Assembly (NCBI RefSeq): GCF_050749885.1
Contig: NZ_JBOIUB010000002.1
Span: 62,001 to 126,000, forward strand
DNA from: Zooshikella sp050749885
Lineage (GTDB): Bacteria; Pseudomonadota; Gammaproteobacteria; Pseudomonadales; Zooshikellaceae
Reading direction: 5' to 3'
Length of the DNA: 64,000 nt
Shown piece after piece: positions 39,102-47,553 of this stretch. Made by a program: the position numbers and the translations under genes. A model generated the notes under the pieces. That model did not search any database. It was not told the origin of the DNA and was given only the letters and a program-made list of their open reading frames with translations. Positions within the stretch are counted from its first letter, which is position 1. Every line of letters starts with the position of its first letter.

Positions 39102-41330
39102 ATGGAAGTGGTTTTGAATATAAAAGAAAAGTGGCGATCAGTTTTGATTGTAGGGCTATTCATTGCTGTAGTGAATAGTGCTTATGCTGTAAGTTTTTAC
39201 AATGGTTCTCATGAGTACTACTGGGCAAATATTCAGTCGCACAATAATGTTTATTGGCCATGGCTCCAAGCGAAAGAAAAGGACAAGTTTGTTCTGATTC
39301 ATGGTGATATATCAATTCCGCTGAATATTCAAGGAAAGGACCACTTTCTGTATATGCCTTGGTTGGATTATCCTCCTAAAGCAGGATTACATGGTGTACG
39401 TTTAAATGATGATAATTTATCCAAAAAAATCTATGGTGATTTCAATGGAGATGGATATGGCGATGCCATTTATATATCAAACTTTTACGCTTTTGTAATG
39501 TATGCTAAACCAAATAGTCAAGTACCTAGTATTAAGTCACTTAATCATCTGAAAGTGAATGGAGGCATAGATTTATTTAAAGCTTACATACAGGTACAAG
39601 ACCGCAATCGTGATGGAAAAGATGATTTAATTATTCGTTTGCCTGGACGGTCACCACTCGTCGCTTTTGCTGATGACGCTGGAAATTTTCCAAGGGCAGA
39701 ACTTGATGTTGATATAGGCATCTATAACGGTCCTTCTGTATCTCCAAGTAAGTTTTGTAAAAAGGGGTTTGCCATTGAGCATCCTGCTGGTACCTCATCT
39801 CAAGTGTATTTTGATGACGTTTGCCAAACAGCGTATGTCAGTCCACCAGTGTTAGGAACAACTAAGGTTCAAAAACTGATTCCTTCTGCTAATGCAAGTA
39901 TGTGCCAGAAACTAGAGCAAGCCCAAGAGAGTACAAACTCGTTGACAAAAGCGCTAGTCGATTTAGTCAAACGGTATAATACATCCATCAGTTCATTAGA
40001 TGTCACTACAGCGTTGGAATTATTTGCTAAGCGTTTACTCGATGCTGACAACCTACTTCAAGTCGCTCAGCAATATGAGGATGAAGCGAAGCTTGCATGG
40101 GAAAATAAACTTCGTGAACAAGTATTGGCAGAACTGGATCTTGATGAGTGTGTAATGAAGGTTGAGCCACCACAGCTTCCAGACTGTAAACAACAAAGTG
40201 CAGCGCTTGCACAGTTATCAGATCTGATTAAAACGTTGGAAGTAAAATATAACTATTTAGGAAATGCACGTTTGAGTGCAAGAAAACAGTATGACATTGC
40301 TTTGGCTGATTACCTCGAGAAACTTGGGACTTTAGTCGATAGTGATCACGATTTATCCGCGTTAGTAACAAAATATGATGAAATTCAGGATAAAGAGTTA
40401 AATTTATACAAAGAGTTTGCAGCACTGGAAGGGGGATATGCTCAGATCGATTACCAGTTAAACTGGGGAAAGATCCTTGAGCAATATCGCCAACGAAATA
40501 ATCGTTTAGGTGTTAGTTGGCAAAAGCTACCTTTAACAGGCTTAGAGTTAGTTTCAAGTGTTAATGATCAAGACATTGAAACGACTGTTGCGGACCGTAA
40601 TTTAACACTACCTGCTGTATTGTTTAGTGAACTTCAAGGAAATATTGCAAATTATCAAGCTAAAGATCTAACTGGGGGTGATAAGGCTATTAAAGAGCAT
40701 ATAGCCAAAACACCTGCTGCACATGTTAATGCAGCAGAAAACTACTCAGGAAAAGTAGGTTTGAGCTTGGCTGGTTATTGTCCTTATTCAGAAAGTCAAG
40801 CTCATCCAGCAGATAAACAACGATTAGCAGCCCATTTAATACCCTATGTAAAATATGATTATGAAGTTCAGGCAAGAAGAGGGTATGTAGCACGTTATAA
40901 CTTGTATGAGCTTATATCAACAACGGTTAAAGTAAAGAAAAAGCGTAAATGGTTTAAGAAAAAGAAAAAAGTCACCATTATTCGTCATGTAAAAACCTTG
41001 GATTGGTCTAAAGTAGATTTTAGTCAAAATACGGGTGAATTTGCTTATACGCCTTTACAGCAGCAACAAATTAGAGAGGAAGTTAGAAATAGGCTGATGA
41101 CGTTGGCGTCTAATAAAATCGGTATTTTATATGGTCAGCCTGGCGCTCAATGTACAAAAGAAACTATGGACGACTGTTCAGCCGGTTTTTGGCTAGGACA
41201 GCAATCAGGGCCTAATGGCGACTCAAAAGCAATTGCAAACTTTAAAACTAAAAATAATACTTGGGTAACTGAGCGGGTTTATGGCATCGGCTATATCACT
41301 CGTGAAGGATGGGTAAATTTTAGTAAATAA
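39102..41330 (+). CDS. Large secreted protein with FG-GAP-like repeats and coiled coil (cluster gene 2)
   Basis: A 742-residue exported protein of no family I know. Signal peptide about 1-29 (LIVGLFIAVVNSAYA). Residues 100-220 hold two calcium-type loops, GDFNGDGYGDAIYIS and DRNRDGKDDLIIRLPG, as in FG-GAP/VCBS repeats. From about 225 it is homologous to the 679-residue protein at 43406: a Cys-containing FDDVCQTAYVSPPVLG, a long coiled coil (about 265-450), GKVGLSLAGYCPY, then YDYEVQARRGYVARYNLYE near 585 and a lysine-rich loop KKKRKWFKKKKKV. The C-terminus has two Cys and ends TREGWVNFSK. A TTG at 39114 with GGAAG upstream is an alternative start. Probably surface-bound or released. Confidence 0.85.
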   Translation: MEVVLNIKEKWRSVLIVGLFIAVVNSAYAVSFYNGSHEYYWANIQSHNNVYWPWLQAKEKDKFVLIHGDISIPLNIQGKDHFLYMPWLDYPPKAGLHGVRLNDDNLSKKIYGDFNGDGYGDAIYISNFYAFVMYAKPNSQVPSIKSLNHLKVNGGIDLFKAYIQVQDRNRDGKDDLIIRLPGRSPLVAFADDAGNFPRAELDVDIGIYNGPSVSPSKFCKKGFAIEHPAGTSSQVYFDDVCQTAYVSPPVLGTTKVQKLIPSANASMCQKLEQAQESTNSLTKALVDLVKRYNTSISSLDVTTALELFAKRLLDADNLLQVAQQYEDEAKLAWENKLREQVLAELDLDECVMKVEPPQLPDCKQQSAALAQLSDLIKTLEVKYNYLGNARLSARKQYDIALADYLEKLGTLVDSDHDLSALVTKYDEIQDKELNLYKEFAALEGGYAQIDYQLNWGKILEQYRQRNNRLGVSWQKLPLTGLELVSSVNDQDIETTVADRNLTLPAVLFSELQGNIANYQAKDLTGGDKAIKEHIAKTPAAHVNAAENYSGKVGLSLAGYCPYSESQAHPADKQRLAAHLIPYVKYDYEVQARRGYVARYNLYELISTTVKVKKKRKWFKKKKKVTIIRHVKTLDWSKVDFSQNTGEFAYTPLQQQQIREEVRNRLMTLASNKIGILYGQPGAQCTKETMDDCSAGFWLGQQSGPNGDSKAIANFKTKNNTWVTERVYGIGYITREGWVNFSK

Positions 41331-41644
41331 TATTGTTGGAGTGAAAGGTTCTAGACAATTAGTTTTATACCGATTGCTCATCATTTTTAGGTGTTAGACC
41401 AATAATCAAAATACCCTTACTGAAGGGCATTTTAGGTGAGACCATCGAGTGATGAAGCTCCAGTCATTTATGTGCAATAAATGACTGGGGTAACAACTGT
41501 TTAATGCTCCTACATGTACTGCATTCCCGCTATCTTTAGTGGTCAAGAGCAACGATAACACAGCCTAAAATCCATTTACGAAGGGTAGTATATGTAAAGC
41601 CTATCGGTTGAGTAGATTTTTATTTTTTAAGGTAAGGATTAATA
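41331..41644. other. Gap of 0.31 kb with a perfect hairpin
   Basis: No gene. It contains CCCTT-ACTG-AAGGG (41414-41427) and the longer hairpin listed at 41460-41488. The remaining right half should hold the start region of the 41645 gene. Confidence 0.4.
41460..41488. terminator. Perfect 12-bp hairpin after cluster gene 2
   Basis: CCAGTCATTTAT pairs with ATAAATGACTGG around a GTGCA loop. It is followed by GGTAACAACTG, with no T-run. Confidence 0.5.
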
Positions 41645-42622
41645 ATGAAACATGTGTTAGCACTTTCTGCTTGTTTTGTTGCATTGATTTCGTCTTCGAC
41701 TCAAGCAGAAGAGGTCGTTTTTTCATACAAAGATTTTCAAGATCCGATTAAGGTTTCAGTTGATGCTTATGGAACCATAACATTTACTGAGTTTCCTCAA
41801 CAGTTAGTTGGCAATGTTCATTATACAGTGGTGAACTCTCCGCTTTTTAAAAAAGGTGAACTAACAACGGAAACTTGTAAGCAAGTTGATGAAAAACTTT
41901 CGATGTATAAGCAGTTTTCTGGCGCTGCCATTTTACAAAAGCACATTTATGCTAATGTACGGGAAAATAACTCGTTAACAGTACATCTTAACCCTGTACC
42001 TTTTATCACTGAAAAAGGTTTTGTGGAACAATTACAGAACGCTGTTGTAAAAGCTGGTGTGATTAGATCAAATTACCACTTCGAAAACACAATAAAATTA
42101 AATGATTTTATGGTCGATTTTGATGTGGATGATAGTGCATTTATTAAACAGTTAGGTGATGAGGAAGAGGTACTTGAAAAGTTTAAAGCCAGTATTAATG
42201 AAAGTATTTTACTCGGTGGAGAAAATATAGCTCAACTCAATGCGATTGATCTTGGGTGTGATATCTATAGTGGTAAAGTTAAAGTATCTATTCGACTAAA
42301 AGGGTATGAAGAGAATCCAAATCTAAAAGAAGTTATTTTGAGTTCTTCTGACATCTATACATTGAAGAATTATATAGAGTCACATCCAGTAGACGGTATT
42401 AAAGACAAAAAGGCGAAAATTTATTTTCAGTTAGGTCAAGCATTTGCCGGAGTAGGACTGTCTCTTCCTGAAAAAGAAAAAGTACTATTTGTATTTAATG
42501 CATTGGTTGATAAAGCGCTGGATGAACTCAAGCTTAATGATGAAGTGTTGTTATCTGAAGGTATAACACGCCAATTACCCGCAGCAGATTATGAAGGCAA
42601 TGCTGTATTACAGTATCGCTAA
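41645..42622 (+). CDS. Secreted protein of unknown family (cluster gene 3)
   Basis: A 325-residue exported protein: signal peptide about 1-21 (ALSACFVALISSSTQA), then a mixed alpha/beta mature part with only two Cys (ELTTETCKQVDE, IDLGCDIYSGKV). No domain recognised. It sits between the two large paralogous coiled-coil proteins, each gene spaced by 200-300 nt. GGTAAGGATTAATA precedes the ATG. It is clearly expressed-type coding sequence, with a hairpin just after the stop. Confidence 0.8.
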   Translation: MKHVLALSACFVALISSSTQAEEVVFSYKDFQDPIKVSVDAYGTITFTEFPQQLVGNVHYTVVNSPLFKKGELTTETCKQVDEKLSMYKQFSGAAILQKHIYANVRENNSLTVHLNPVPFITEKGFVEQLQNAVVKAGVIRSNYHFENTIKLNDFMVDFDVDDSAFIKQLGDEEEVLEKFKASINESILLGGENIAQLNAIDLGCDIYSGKVKVSIRLKGYEENPNLKEVILSSSDIYTLKNYIESHPVDGIKDKKAKIYFQLGQAFAGVGLSLPEKEKVLFVFNALVDKALDELKLNDEVLLSEGITRQLPAADYEGNAVLQYR

Positions 42623-42644
42623 TTAAAAAATGATTTGAAGGAAT

Positions 42645-42671
42645 GCTCATCATGTAACAAGCGTGATGAGC
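42645..42671. terminator. Hairpin after cluster gene 3
   Basis: GCTCATCATG pairs with CGTGATGAGC (one G-T wobble) around a 7-nt loop, 23 nt after the stop. No T-run follows. Confidence 0.45.
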
Positions 42672-42850
42672 CTACGTCATTGTCTTTATCTCAGGTTTAT
42701 TAATATTGATTTCCACAAGGATGCAACCACTATTGGTTAAATTGGTTTGAGTTGCTAATGGTCAGTTAATGCTGAAAATTAGCGCTTAACAATAATTGCT
42801 GAGATTATATAAATTTTAAAGTATACAGTTAATTTAGGTTTTAATACGAC

Positions 42851-43378
42851 ATGAATAAATCATTTATCATCTGTGGCTTTATAATTATAGGGCTAGCTAT
42901 AGGCATTATTGGTTATACTGAGTTTGCAGCGAATGAGACAATCGCTTTAGATAAAAATCTGACGACAAGTTTGGTGTTAAAAAATGATGTTTTAGATAAG
43001 AATACCGAGGGGAATGATAATCTGAAACAACATCAGACAGATCAAGTTGATATTGCTCGTGATAAACAGGTTTTTGGTCAAGATATATCTACACCCGTGG
43101 CGGACATGTCGCTTGAAACTCTTCGCTATGAAATTAAATCGCTGGAACGTGCAGTTGAAGATTACGATTTAATTAACCGATTAAATAATGGGTTAGCAAC
43201 AGAGGAGGACCGAGAGCAGGCAAGCTTGCTGTTTTCACGATTGACTGAGTTAAGAAAGTCAGAACTTACCATTTTAATGTCTGATTTTGAACAACAAATG
43301 GCTCAGTATGAAGAAGAACATAAAGCACGATTAGAAAAATATAAAAATAGTCCATTAGGTGTGGATGAAGATATTTGA
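42851..43378 (+). CDS. Membrane-anchored coiled-coil protein (cluster gene 4)
   Basis: A 175-residue protein with one N-terminal membrane anchor (about 4-25, FIICGFIIIGLAIGIIGY), a flexible linker and a C-terminal coiled coil from about 92 onward (ETLRYEIKSLERAVEDYD; LMSDFEQQMAQYEEEHK). No family recognised. Only 27 nt separate it from the large paralogue at 43406, so the two are probably co-transcribed; it might anchor or chaperone that protein in the periplasm, which is inference. Confidence 0.75.
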   Translation: MNKSFIICGFIIIGLAIGIIGYTEFAANETIALDKNLTTSLVLKNDVLDKNTEGNDNLKQHQTDQVDIARDKQVFGQDISTPVADMSLETLRYEIKSLERAVEDYDLINRLNNGLATEEDREQASLLFSRLTELRKSELTILMSDFEQQMAQYEEEHKARLEKYKNSPLGVDEDI

Positions 43379-43405
43379 TAATTTATTATCCGGAAGATGT
43401 AAAAA

Positions 43406-45445
43406 ATGAAAAAAATACTATTAGCATCAGTTATTTTGTCTGTGAGCCAGGTTTCATGGGCTGCGCCAACATTCAAAACATGTAGTCAAAAAATAAAAGC
43501 ACCAGAGCTTGGTACAGGTGTCCTCTTTGATGAAGGCTGTAATACCGCTTATGTATTACCTCCTGTATTTGGCGATGTCAAGGTTTCAGGCATTGCGCCA
43601 AATATGAATGTAGGATTTTGTTCAAACTTAAAGAATACCCAAGAGGGAACTAAAGCCATTAGCGCTAGTTTACAAAATTATACTAAACGACTTGATGAAA
43701 TAAATCTACAGATTCAACAAGAGGTTTATGAGCGAGTTGTAAAACTATACACTGATTTGGCACCTATTGAGGCTTCTAAGAAAATCATTGAGGAAGAAAA
43801 AGCAGCGTTGAGTCAAAGAGAGTCACTCGCATTAGAAGGCGTTGTAACCGCAAAAAATGATTATCTTACCTGTAAAAAAATAGCGGTTGAACCGCTAACA
43901 GAGTGTGCAGAGGAGTATGATGCGTATAAAGAAGGTAAAGCAAAATACGCTGAAGTTTCCAATTTGCTGAATGAGAAAAGTAGGGAGTACTTTAAGACGG
44001 CTCGTGAATACGAAACAATCATGAGACAAATTGAAGCAGAAGATAAAAAAGTAGAAAAATTGACTGCTTCACAGACGGCGATTGTCAATAAATTAAATGA
44101 GTTAGAAGGTTATCTATTAACCGCTTATAAAAACTATGCTGGGTTGGAAGGTATGACAGCTAGTTTGGCTTATTATATGCCATGGATGAAATTAGTTGAT
44201 GATTATCAGCAATTGAATCCGGGTGTGAATTTTGTTCAGATGCCTATCAAGAATGCATCCTTCCATGTTCATACATTTAATGCAGAGTTAGGGGATATTG
44301 CCGCAAGGTTACCAGCTGCTTTATCAGTGAGAGCGGCAGGTATTACTTCGGGTGTGTTAGAAAAACCTAGTGGCGATGGTACTGAACCCCAGCGACTTAA
44401 AGATCCTTCAAACAAAAAAGTCATGTTTGGAACAAGTTTTTCTGGTCAGGTACGCTTAAGTCTAGTTGGCGCTTGTCCTTTGCTTGATATTCAAGGAAAT
44501 GTTAAGCCAGATGTAACAGAACAGTTGCATGCGTATATGGCACCAAATGCCTTTTTAGAGTACGAAGTTAAAGTTAGACGGGGCTATACAGCTAACTATA
44601 ATCTTTACAGAATGTATGAAAAAATTGTGAAGAGTAAGTCAAAAAGAGGTTTATTTAAATCTAAGAAAAAAACTAAGATCACTGAAAATAAAGATGGTAA
44701 TGAAGGCTTTGCTATAACGTTTGATGGTGATTCGGGCGAATTTAGTTATAGTGATGAAGAACAAAATAAAATTACACAAGACGTTCTAAATACATTGCTG
44801 AATCGTGTGTTACAGCAAGTTAGTTCGTTTTCAGGTATAGGTAAATCAGTTCCTCAATTAGAAGCGGCTCCTTTAACGGGTACTGGTAAGTTAGCTGCAG
44901 CATTAGAAGCTAGTTGTGGTAAGCCAAATACCTCAGGAACTGGCTCAACGACTGATACGCCAAATGCTGGTACTGCAGCAGGAGAGGGGACGACTACCGA
45001 AACTTCAGGTGAAGTGGCTACCACAGATCCTGCTACAGATTCGGCTGGTAGTGGTGCTACTTCAGAAGCAAATGCTAATGAAACCAACACAGAAAATACT
45101 GATTCGACTACAGCCAATGTAGCGGATATTACAGATGATCCAAAGTATAAAGTTGGTATGAATTTAGCTTGTATGTTTACCAGTGGCGCAGGTGTTGGGA
45201 TGGGTGATAGTTCATCTGCTGGCGGTGGTGGTGCTGCAAGTGGACTTGCAACATTAGCGGCTACAACAGGTAATTATTATATTGCTGCAATTGCCGCAGT
45301 GGCCAGCATGTTTGGTTCCTCTTCCTCAGAATTGCATTATAAGGATACGTTAAATATAGATGTTTCTGAAACAGTGAATGGTGTTAGCTTTGTTGACCGT
45401 GCTACATCGATAACATTTATTCCTGGGTCTTCAAATAATAAGTAA
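43406..45445 (+). CDS. Large secreted coiled-coil protein, paralogue of gene 2 (cluster gene 5)
   Basis: A 679-residue exported protein. After the signal peptide (about 1-19, ending VSWA) it goes straight into the core shared with the 742-residue protein: FDEGCNTAYVLPPVFG near 38, coiled coil about 70-250, SGQVRLSLVGACPL, YEVKVRRGYTANYNLYR near 386 and a lysine-rich loop (KSKSKRGLFKSKKKTK). It lacks the FG-GAP-like part and instead ends with a Thr/Ser/Ala/Glu-rich linker (about 510-570) and a Gly/Ala-rich hydrophobic tail (AATTGNYYIAAIAAVASMFG) plus a beta-rich end. GGAAG lies 9 nt before the ATG. A strong terminator follows. Function unknown. Confidence 0.85.
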   Translation: MKKILLASVILSVSQVSWAAPTFKTCSQKIKAPELGTGVLFDEGCNTAYVLPPVFGDVKVSGIAPNMNVGFCSNLKNTQEGTKAISASLQNYTKRLDEINLQIQQEVYERVVKLYTDLAPIEASKKIIEEEKAALSQRESLALEGVVTAKNDYLTCKKIAVEPLTECAEEYDAYKEGKAKYAEVSNLLNEKSREYFKTAREYETIMRQIEAEDKKVEKLTASQTAIVNKLNELEGYLLTAYKNYAGLEGMTASLAYYMPWMKLVDDYQQLNPGVNFVQMPIKNASFHVHTFNAELGDIAARLPAALSVRAAGITSGVLEKPSGDGTEPQRLKDPSNKKVMFGTSFSGQVRLSLVGACPLLDIQGNVKPDVTEQLHAYMAPNAFLEYEVKVRRGYTANYNLYRMYEKIVKSKSKRGLFKSKKKTKITENKDGNEGFAITFDGDSGEFSYSDEEQNKITQDVLNTLLNRVLQQVSSFSGIGKSVPQLEAAPLTGTGKLAAALEASCGKPNTSGTGSTTDTPNAGTAAGEGTTTETSGEVATTDPATDSAGSGATSEANANETNTENTDSTTANVADITDDPKYKVGMNLACMFTSGAGVGMGDSSSAGGGGAASGLATLAATTGNYYIAAIAAVASMFGSSSSELHYKDTLNIDVSETVNGVSFVDRATSITFIPGSSNNK

Positions 45446-45496
45446 AATACATTCTATCTAGCAATAGTCATATTTTGGATAACGTGTTGCTTTTAT

Positions 45497-45537
45497 AAAA
45501 GGAGAAAATGTCAAGTTGTCATTTTCTCCTTTTATTT
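45497..45537 (+). terminator. Strong rho-independent terminator
   Basis: A perfect 14-bp stem, AAAAGGAGAAAATG with CATTTTCTCCTTTT, with a 9-nt loop and ATTTTT after it, 52 nt beyond the stop of cluster gene 5. It overlaps the upstream extension of the next reading frame, which argues for the later ATG at 45598 as the true start there. Confidence 0.9.
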
Positions 45538-45597
45538 TTAATCTCAAATTTTGAATTGGCGCTTTACATTTGTATACTGTCCTATATTGAGGGGAAA

Positions 45598-46662
45598 ATG
45601 ACTTCTACGCTTGTTGTAAGTAAAAGTGATGCAAAAGATAAATACATAAAGACATTTATAGTAAGCCCATTCTATGATTCTATTTTTTTTATTTTTTCGC
45701 CAATAATCGCGTTAGTGTTAGGGTATTTTATTTATAAGACAGGATGGGGAGAGGCAACATTTATTTATCATGGTGAAGAAAAATCAATAACAAATGTATT
45801 CATTGGTTCATTGATTATGGCGCATTTAGTCATTGTTTTTTTTCGTAGCCATGGAAATAGAGTAATTAATAAACAATTTCCAATACCTTTCTTCTTGGTA
45901 CCCATACTGCTCTATGTTGGAATGGTATCTTCGTTATGGGTGTTGGTATGTATGAGTGTTTTGGCAACATGGTGGGATGTTTATCATTCAGGGTTGCAGA
46001 CGTTTGGGTTGGGCAGAATTTACGATGCAAAAACAGGTAATAATGCAGAAGTAGGTAGACGGCTAGATTATTTTTTAAACCTGTATTTGTACGCTGGTCC
46101 AATATTGGCTGGTATAACATTATTTGATCATGTTGAAGATTTTGACGAGTTTAATGCTGTTGGTAGTGTGTTTTTTACATCAATCCCTGCTTACGCTGAA
46201 AGCTATCAATGTTATCTTGTTTATTTTGTACTGGGTACAGGTATTCCATTTTTTTGTTATTATCTCTACACTTATTACTATTATAGCAACAAAGGGTATC
46301 AGGTATCATCTCAAAAAGTAATGTTACTTGTCTCAACAGGTATATGTTCTATTTATAGTTGGGGATTTAATAGTTTTGGTGAAGCATTTTTTATTATGAA
46401 TTTTTTTCATGCTGTGCAGTATTTTGCTATTGTTTGGCATAATGAAAAAGGAAATATGAGTAAACTGTTTGGTGTGAGTAACATTCCATTTTCAAAAATG
46501 ATAACACTATTAATATATTTGCTTCTAGCGTTTAGTTATGGTATCTGGGCAGAGTTTACTATGGCCGAAAATGACTATATTTATGCACTGTTGCTTTTAG
46601 TTTCTATTTTGCACTTTTGGTATGATGGATTTATCTGGTCGGTTAGAAAAAAACATATTTAA
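45598..46662 (+). CDS. Polytopic membrane protein with histidine motifs (cluster gene 6)
   Basis: A 354-residue protein with about eight membrane segments. Start chosen at 45598, with GAGGGG 4 nt upstream; a longer frame would begin inside a terminator. Histidines sit in or beside the membrane segments: AHLVIVFFRSHGNR near 75-88, WWDVYHSGLQTFGLGRIYD near 126, FFHAVQYFAIVWHNEKG near 270 and LHFWYDGFIW near 338. This distribution recalls membrane metalloenzymes such as Brp/Blh carotene oxygenases or fatty-acid hydroxylases, but I cannot assign a family. It might modify a lipid or act on products of the cluster; that is speculation. Confidence 0.75.
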   Translation: MTSTLVVSKSDAKDKYIKTFIVSPFYDSIFFIFSPIIALVLGYFIYKTGWGEATFIYHGEEKSITNVFIGSLIMAHLVIVFFRSHGNRVINKQFPIPFFLVPILLYVGMVSSLWVLVCMSVLATWWDVYHSGLQTFGLGRIYDAKTGNNAEVGRRLDYFLNLYLYAGPILAGITLFDHVEDFDEFNAVGSVFFTSIPAYAESYQCYLVYFVLGTGIPFFCYYLYTYYYYSNKGYQVSSQKVMLLVSTGICSIYSWGFNSFGEAFFIMNFFHAVQYFAIVWHNEKGNMSKLFGVSNIPFSKMITLLIYLLLAFSYGIWAEFTMAENDYIYALLLLVSILHFWYDGFIWSVRKKHI

Positions 46663-46720
46663 TGTATATATTATAATTATTTATTGAGTGGTATTGTTTG
46701 ATTGATTATATGGAGTATAT

Positions 46721-47086
46721 ATGAAGTTTTATACGGCTATTTATTTTGTGTTGATGTTGTCTGGGTTTACTCATGCCACTCAATTTTGGACTGTTAGAAT
46801 CGATGGTGGAATTCATACCAGCTCTCAAGGGGCGGCTGCATTAAATACTGGTAAGTTTCAACCATCAGGACCTATACCAAGAGGTACTCAGTGGGTGGCA
46901 TGTAAAGGGAACTGGATTTATTTTCACAAAAATGCGAAAGGACAGCTTATTGATGAACGATTTGTTGATCGAATGCTTTCGGTAGCAATATCAGCATTTA
47001 AAACAAAAAGCTATGTGCGTGTCGCATTGGAACGAGATAGTAAAAACAACTGCTATACAAGTCAGATATTTGATCTAAGTAACTAA
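46721..47086 (+). CDS. Small secreted two-cysteine protein (cluster gene 7)
   Basis: A 121-residue protein with a signal peptide (about 1-19, ending GFTHA) and a mature part of about 100 residues. Its two Cys (QWVACKGNWIYF; KNNCYTSQIF) bracket MLSVAISAFKTKSYVRV, the same arrangement as the proteins at 38458 and 47137. GGAG lies 7 nt before the ATG. Function unknown. Confidence 0.75.
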   Translation: MKFYTAIYFVLMLSGFTHATQFWTVRIDGGIHTSSQGAAALNTGKFQPSGPIPRGTQWVACKGNWIYFHKNAKGQLIDERFVDRMLSVAISAFKTKSYVRVALERDSKNNCYTSQIFDLSN

Positions 47087-47136
47087 TACTTTCTATTTAA
47101 AGATTAATTGTATCTACTGTTAGGTTATTGTGCTAA

Positions 47137-47442
47137 ATGAAAAAAATATTTTTAATCATTTTACTATCGTCTCCGCTTATATGTAAAGCATGGACATTTG
47201 GAAATAATGTTACCATAACAAATGTAATATTATGGGAAGATGATAACCATAATCCATTGTATTTTAAACGTTCAGATAATGTGATGTGTTATGTTCCCGC
47301 AGATCAAAAAAGTATCCGTTCGTTAATTTTAACAGTCTATGCTTCTGGAAGAAGAGCAGATATTCATTGTTATGATAATGCGGAAGCTATTATGGGCGGA
47401 ATTGAGTCAGCTCATAAATTACACAGAATTATAGCAAAGTAA
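47137..47442 (+). CDS. Small secreted two-cysteine protein (cluster gene 8)
   Basis: A 101-residue protein with a short signal peptide (MKKIFLIILLSSPLICKA) and an 80-residue mature part. Cysteines (NVMCYVPADQ; IHCYDNAE) bracket IRSLILTVYASGRRADI, as in the other two small cluster proteins. It starts 50 nt after gene 7, so they probably share a transcript. A long hairpin follows. Confidence 0.7.
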   Translation: MKKIFLIILLSSPLICKAWTFGNNVTITNVILWEDDNHNPLYFKRSDNVMCYVPADQKSIRSLILTVYASGRRADIHCYDNAEAIMGGIESAHKLHRIIAK

Positions 47443-47516
47443 ATTTTTGGGTTAGTGGTATTAAATGTGAGTGCTTTGTTGCATTATTCAGCTGTGGAAT
47501 GTTTTGTATATGTTAA

Positions 47517-47545
47517 GTTAGAGGCCTAGTTAATAGGCCTCTAAC
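47517..47545. terminator. Perfect 12-bp hairpin between convergent genes
   Basis: GTTAGAGGCCTA pairs with TAGGCCTCTAAC around GTTAA, between the end of the secreted cluster and the convergent nhaD. No T-run on either strand. Confidence 0.6.
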
Positions 47546-47553
47546 TCATAGCA

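Noticed and set aside
45508..45597. N-terminal extension of the polytopic membrane protein
   Set aside because: It would start inside a 14-bp terminator stem; the ATG at 45598 has its own GAGGGG site.
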